This document shows positions 24,423 through 26,991 of a DNA stretch of 26,991 nt, piece after piece. The position numbers and the translations under genes are program-made. How positions within the stretch are numbered: the stretch's first letter is position 1; the number at the start of each line of letters is the position of its first letter. Location: the NCBI GenBank assembly GCA_030950835.1, contig JAUZQU010000181.1:1-26991 (forward strand), given 5' to 3'. This DNA is from Mariprofundaceae bacterium. GTDB taxonomy: Bacteria; Pseudomonadota; Zetaproteobacteria; Mariprofundales; Mariprofundaceae. The notes under the pieces are model-generated. The model was not told the origin of the DNA. It saw nothing but the letters and a program-made list of their open reading frames with translations, and made no database searches.

Positions 24423-24450
24423 GCCCATTTACCGATCGGGCAATGGCTTT
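24423..24450 (+). terminator. Weak terminator candidate after the CLC gene
   Basis: GCCCATT and AATGGC can pair (one bulged C) around a loop containing the palindrome CCGATCGG, followed by TTT. The stem is short and the T-tract minimal. The rest of the gap up to 24513 is AT-rich, with no promoter I can name securely. Confidence 0.3.
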
Positions 24451-24513
24451 GCCTTGGCTTTACTCCCTGTAAATTAAGTAGTATCTTTACGACTTAATAA
24501 TAAAGGGGTGTTT

Positions 24514-25533
24514 ATGGCTAAAATTCGATCGTTTAGTTGGTTTAGACATTTGGGAAGTGATCCTAATTTTCATTTATTAAGATATAAAAATGGTAGATTA
24601 AAAGAAAGTGGTCGTGGGTTATCATTTCTGTTTTTTCCTATGGGGAGCAGTGTTGTTGAAGTTCCCATGGATGATAGAGAGCTAACACTTGTATTGAAAG
24701 GAAGAGCTAAAGACTTTCAAGAAATAACTATTAATGGAACCGTGATTTACCGTATTGTAGATGCCGAATTGGTTGCTAGTAGGGTAAACTTTACTATTGA
24801 CTTGCTAACAGGGCGTTACCTTAAACAGCCTGTTGATCAAATCGGAGCTTTGTTGGTAAGCTTGATCCATCAGTCTGTTTCTAAATATATGGCAACAATG
24901 GATGTGATCGATCTTCTTGAATCGGGCTTGGAAGCCATGCAGGGCTGCATTGCAACGAGCCTACTTCGTGATAAAATGCTTGTTGAAATGGGGATTGAGG
25001 TTGTTTCAGCGAGAGTGCTTGATATGAAGCCTACCTCAGAATTAGAAAAAGCGTTAGAGGCTCCCACACGAGAATCCATCCAGCAACAAGCAGATGAAGC
25101 CACCTTCTCTCGCAGAGCTCTTGCTGTGGAAAAAGAAAGCGCCATTGCTGAAAACGAATTAAAAAACCAGATTGAGCTTACCAAGCGGGAACGTATGCTT
25201 ATTGAGCAAAAAGGTGAAAATGCAAAGCGGAGTGCTCAAGAAGAAGCTGAGACTAAAAAGATATCTGCGGTTGGAGAGGCTGAACGCAGTGACATTGCGG
25301 CTAAGGCTAAAGCAGCGCGTATTCATATAATAGAAACAGTTCAAGTGGAAGCGGAGCATAAACGCATGGCAATTTATGAAGGGTTGCCACCATCAGTAAT
25401 GCTTGGGTTAGCAGCCAGAGAGTTAGCTGGAAAGTTAGATAAAATTGAGCACCTAAATATTACACCCGACACTTTTGGCACGGCATTGACTGATTTGTTT
25501 GAGGCTGGAACACAGAAGCTAAAAAATAAATGA
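24514..25533 (+). CDS. SPFH/band-7 domain protein without membrane anchor
   Basis: A 339-residue protein. An SPFH (prohibitin homology) domain occupies about residues 15-180, starting at RYKNGRLKESGRGLSFLFFP. It is followed by a long charged helical stretch (about 185-275: EKESAIAENELKNQIELTKRE and so on) as in flotillin-like proteins, and a short C-terminal domain (PSVMLGLAARELAGKLDKIEHLNITPD). No transmembrane segment or signal peptide precedes the SPFH domain, so it is probably a peripheral or cytosolic oligomer. The ATG at 24514 has AAAGGGG 5 bp upstream; a GTG two codons earlier is in frame. Arginine is often AGA or AGG, unlike the neighbours, and 24541-24600 has only 14 G/C in 60 bases, which suggests recent transfer. 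It is 4 bp before the NAD-kinase-like gene. The role is unknown. Confidence 0.85.
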   Translation: MAKIRSFSWFRHLGSDPNFHLLRYKNGRLKESGRGLSFLFFPMGSSVVEVPMDDRELTLVLKGRAKDFQEITINGTVIYRIVDAELVASRVNFTIDLLTGRYLKQPVDQIGALLVSLIHQSVSKYMATMDVIDLLESGLEAMQGCIATSLLRDKMLVEMGIEVVSARVLDMKPTSELEKALEAPTRESIQQQADEATFSRRALAVEKESAIAENELKNQIELTKRERMLIEQKGENAKRSAQEEAETKKISAVGEAERSDIAAKAKAARIHIIETVQVEAEHKRMAIYEGLPPSVMLGLAARELAGKLDKIEHLNITPDTFGTALTDLFEAGTQKLKNK

Positions 25534-25537
25534 CCCC

Positions 25538-26440
25538 ATGATAGCAACGAGTATATCAAGAGTGGTGGTGGTGACTCGCCCTACCGATTATGAACAATTG
25601 TTAGCACAGCACGCCACACGTTCACAAGCGGCATTCTTTTTAAAGAGTAGGGGCGAGTGTTTACGGCATATTGAAGTGCAGCACGAAAAGTTAAAGCATA
25701 TTGTGCGTGTAGCAAAGGCAATGGTTCCTGCATCATGTAGGCTAGTTCATATTGACAGATCTGATTTGGATCGTTTTTTATTTGAACCCTCGGATTCTAT
25801 CGTGGTGATTGGTCAGGATGGCTTAGTTGCGAATATTGCAAAGTATTTGGATGGGCAACCTGTCCTAGGCGTAAACCCTGACCCTGACTTATTTGAAGGC
25901 ATTCTTGTTCCGCTTCATATTGGCGATCTTAGATGTTCGCTTGCTGCTGCAGTAGATCGCAAAGCCCATGTTCAAAAGCGAACGCTTGTACAAGCGACAC
26001 TGGATGATGGGCAAACGCTTGTTGCTTTAAATGAACTATTCATTGGTCACTGTAGTCATCAGTCTGCACGATATCGAATTTTTGCAAATCAAAGGGAGGA
26101 GAAGCACTCTTCATCTGGGATAATTGTTAGTACAGGTACAGGCTGCACCGGCTGGGCATGTTCGATTTCAGATGGAAGGGCAAAGAAGATTAAACTGCCT
26201 AAGCCGGATGAGCTACAGTTAGTTTTTTTTGTACGCGAAGCGTTTCCCAGTGTTACCACAGGCAATACTATTGCACAGGGTGCTATTACGAGAAAAGGGA
26301 AGTTAGTCATTAGATCTGAAATGAATGAGGGTGGTGTCATTTTTGGCGATGGTATGGAATCTGATTACATTACTTTTAATTGGGGTAAATCTGCCTGCAT
26401 TCGAGTATCAGAAAAGAGGTTAAGTTTGGTTGTCGTATGA
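25538..26440 (+). CDS. Divergent NAD-kinase-fold protein
   Basis: A 300-residue protein with the three landmarks of the NAD kinase/diacylglycerol kinase fold in altered form. GGDGT is VIGQDGL (92-96, catalytic Asp94 kept). The NE/ND motif is LNELFIG (Asn165-Glu166 kept). STPTGSTAY is STGTGCTGW (198-206). The C-terminal strand pattern (GVIFGDGMESDYITF...CIRVSEKRLSLV) also fits. The N-terminal 85 residues are longer than in housekeeping NAD kinases and I do not recognise them. It may phosphorylate NAD or another nucleotide or sugar, or may only bind one; this cannot be read from the sequence. No Shine-Dalgarno is seen, and it starts 4 bp after the SPFH stop, so the two are coupled. It shares the AGA/AGG/CGA-rich codon use of its partner. 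The TGA overlaps the uvrD ATG. Confidence 0.8.
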   Translation: MIATSISRVVVVTRPTDYEQLLAQHATRSQAAFFLKSRGECLRHIEVQHEKLKHIVRVAKAMVPASCRLVHIDRSDLDRFLFEPSDSIVVIGQDGLVANIAKYLDGQPVLGVNPDPDLFEGILVPLHIGDLRCSLAAAVDRKAHVQKRTLVQATLDDGQTLVALNELFIGHCSHQSARYRIFANQREEKHSSSGIIVSTGTGCTGWACSISDGRAKKIKLPKPDELQLVFFVREAFPSVTTGNTIAQGAITRKGKLVIRSEMNEGGVIFGDGMESDYITFNWGKSACIRVSEKRLSLVVV

Positions 26441-26991
26441 GCCTCAACCCAGCCCAACAACAAGCCGCCGAAGCAGGTGATGGCCCTCAGCTTATTCTTG
26501 CAGGAGCAGGCTCTGGAAAAACGCGCACTGTAGTGCATCGTATTGGTCATTTGATTGCCCAGCGCGGTGTGGCTCCCCATCGTATTTTGGCTGTGACCTT
26601 TACCAACAAAGCCGCCAAAGAAATGCAATCGCGGCTCACTGCTTTGATAGGTGATGGCAGTGGAGGGGTGATTTCAGGCACGTTTCACTCGATTTCACTG
26701 CGTTTTTTACGCTCGTATGCTGATGTTTTGGGCTATCCGCGCAGTTTCCAAGTGATTGATAGTGATGATCAGAAAACAGTGGTCAAACGTTTGCTCAAAG
26801 CGCGTAATATTTCGTCAGATAGGTTGCATCCTGGTTATTTAACCCACTGGATTGAGCAGCAAAAGAACGCAGGTTATCTACCAGAACAGGCCGAATCCCA
26901 AATGTGGAGTGGGCTTGATTTGCGTGATTTATATGTCGCTTACCAAGCCGAATTAAAACAACTTGAGCGCATGGACTTTTCCGATTTGATT
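26437..26991 (+). CDS. uvrD: UvrD/Rep-type superfamily 1 DNA helicase, 3' partial
   Basis: A 3'-5' DNA helicase of repair or replication restart; the first 185 codons are present and the frame is open to the window end. It starts MSLNPAQQQAAEAGDGPQLI (Q motif), with Walker A AGAGSGKTRT (Lys28), motif Ia VTFTNKAAKEM and ISGTFHSISLRFLR. UvrD, Rep and PcrA cannot be separated from this part alone. Its codon use (mostly CGT/CGC arginine) returns to the pattern of the main chromosome. The ATG overlaps the previous TGA (ATGA), and no strong Shine-Dalgarno is near. Confidence 0.94.
   Translation, partial: MSLNPAQQQAAEAGDGPQLILAGAGSGKTRTVVHRIGHLIAQRGVAPHRILAVTFTNKAAKEMQSRLTALIGDGSGGVISGTFHSISLRFLRSYADVLGYPRSFQVIDSDDQKTVVKRLLKARNISSDRLHPGYLTHWIEQQKNAGYLPEQAESQMWSGLDLRDLYVAYQAELKQLERMDFSDLI

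Noticed and set aside
1..26991. CRISPR arrays, insertion sequences, prophage or attachment sites
   Set aside because: No regularly spaced repeats, transposase or integrase genes, or terminal inverted repeats were seen; the tRNA is not followed by a duplicated 3' fragment in this window.

Overview
This window is a stretch of ordinary, densely packed chromosome from a Gram-negative bacterium. It reads as a proteobacterium with moderate-to-low GC: LPS heptose and phosphatidic-acid genes, groES-groEL, mutS, a System II (ResB/CcsA) cytochrome c maturation pair, and c-di-GMP and phosphorelay signalling. A Zetaproteobacterium is a plausible guess from the mixture, but nothing in the sequence proves it. 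I saw no rRNA, insertion sequence, CRISPR array or prophage.

1-7695 (+): a signalling operon of four overlapping genes. These are a GGDEF-EAL protein (5' end outside the window), a membrane hybrid histidine kinase with two receivers and an HPt domain, a second membrane hybrid kinase whose ATP-binding domain looks dead, and a soluble PAS/NtrB-like kinase with an intact ATPase but no receiver. The combination suggests trans-phosphorylation between the proteins. 7726-10317 (-): mutS, convergent with that operon. 10416-12115 (+): a small one-helix membrane protein, a GcvR-like double ACT protein and peptide deformylase.

12319-14443 (-): groES-groEL with a visible promoter and terminator. 14483-17355 (-): an envelope operon, gmhB, plsC-type acyltransferase, START-like periplasmic protein and PAP2 phosphatase, with ATGA overlaps at two of its junctions. 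17439-17515 (-): a tRNA with CAT anticodon and encoded CCA.

17664-24417 (+): resB, ccsA, galU, tsaB, a low-molecular-weight phosphatase and a CLC chloride transporter with a C-terminal CBS region, closely spaced and possibly co-transcribed. 24514-26440 (+): a two-gene cassette, an SPFH protein without a membrane anchor and a divergent NAD-kinase-fold protein. Its codon use differs from both sides (AT-rich, many AGA/AGG/CGA arginines). It is followed, with an ATGA overlap, by a uvrD/rep helicase cut off by the window end. This cassette is the best candidate for an undescribed system here.

A second unusual signal is that gmhB and resB both have TATACT, then GCCGCC(C), then the ATG, with no Shine-Dalgarno. 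This suggests leaderless transcripts.
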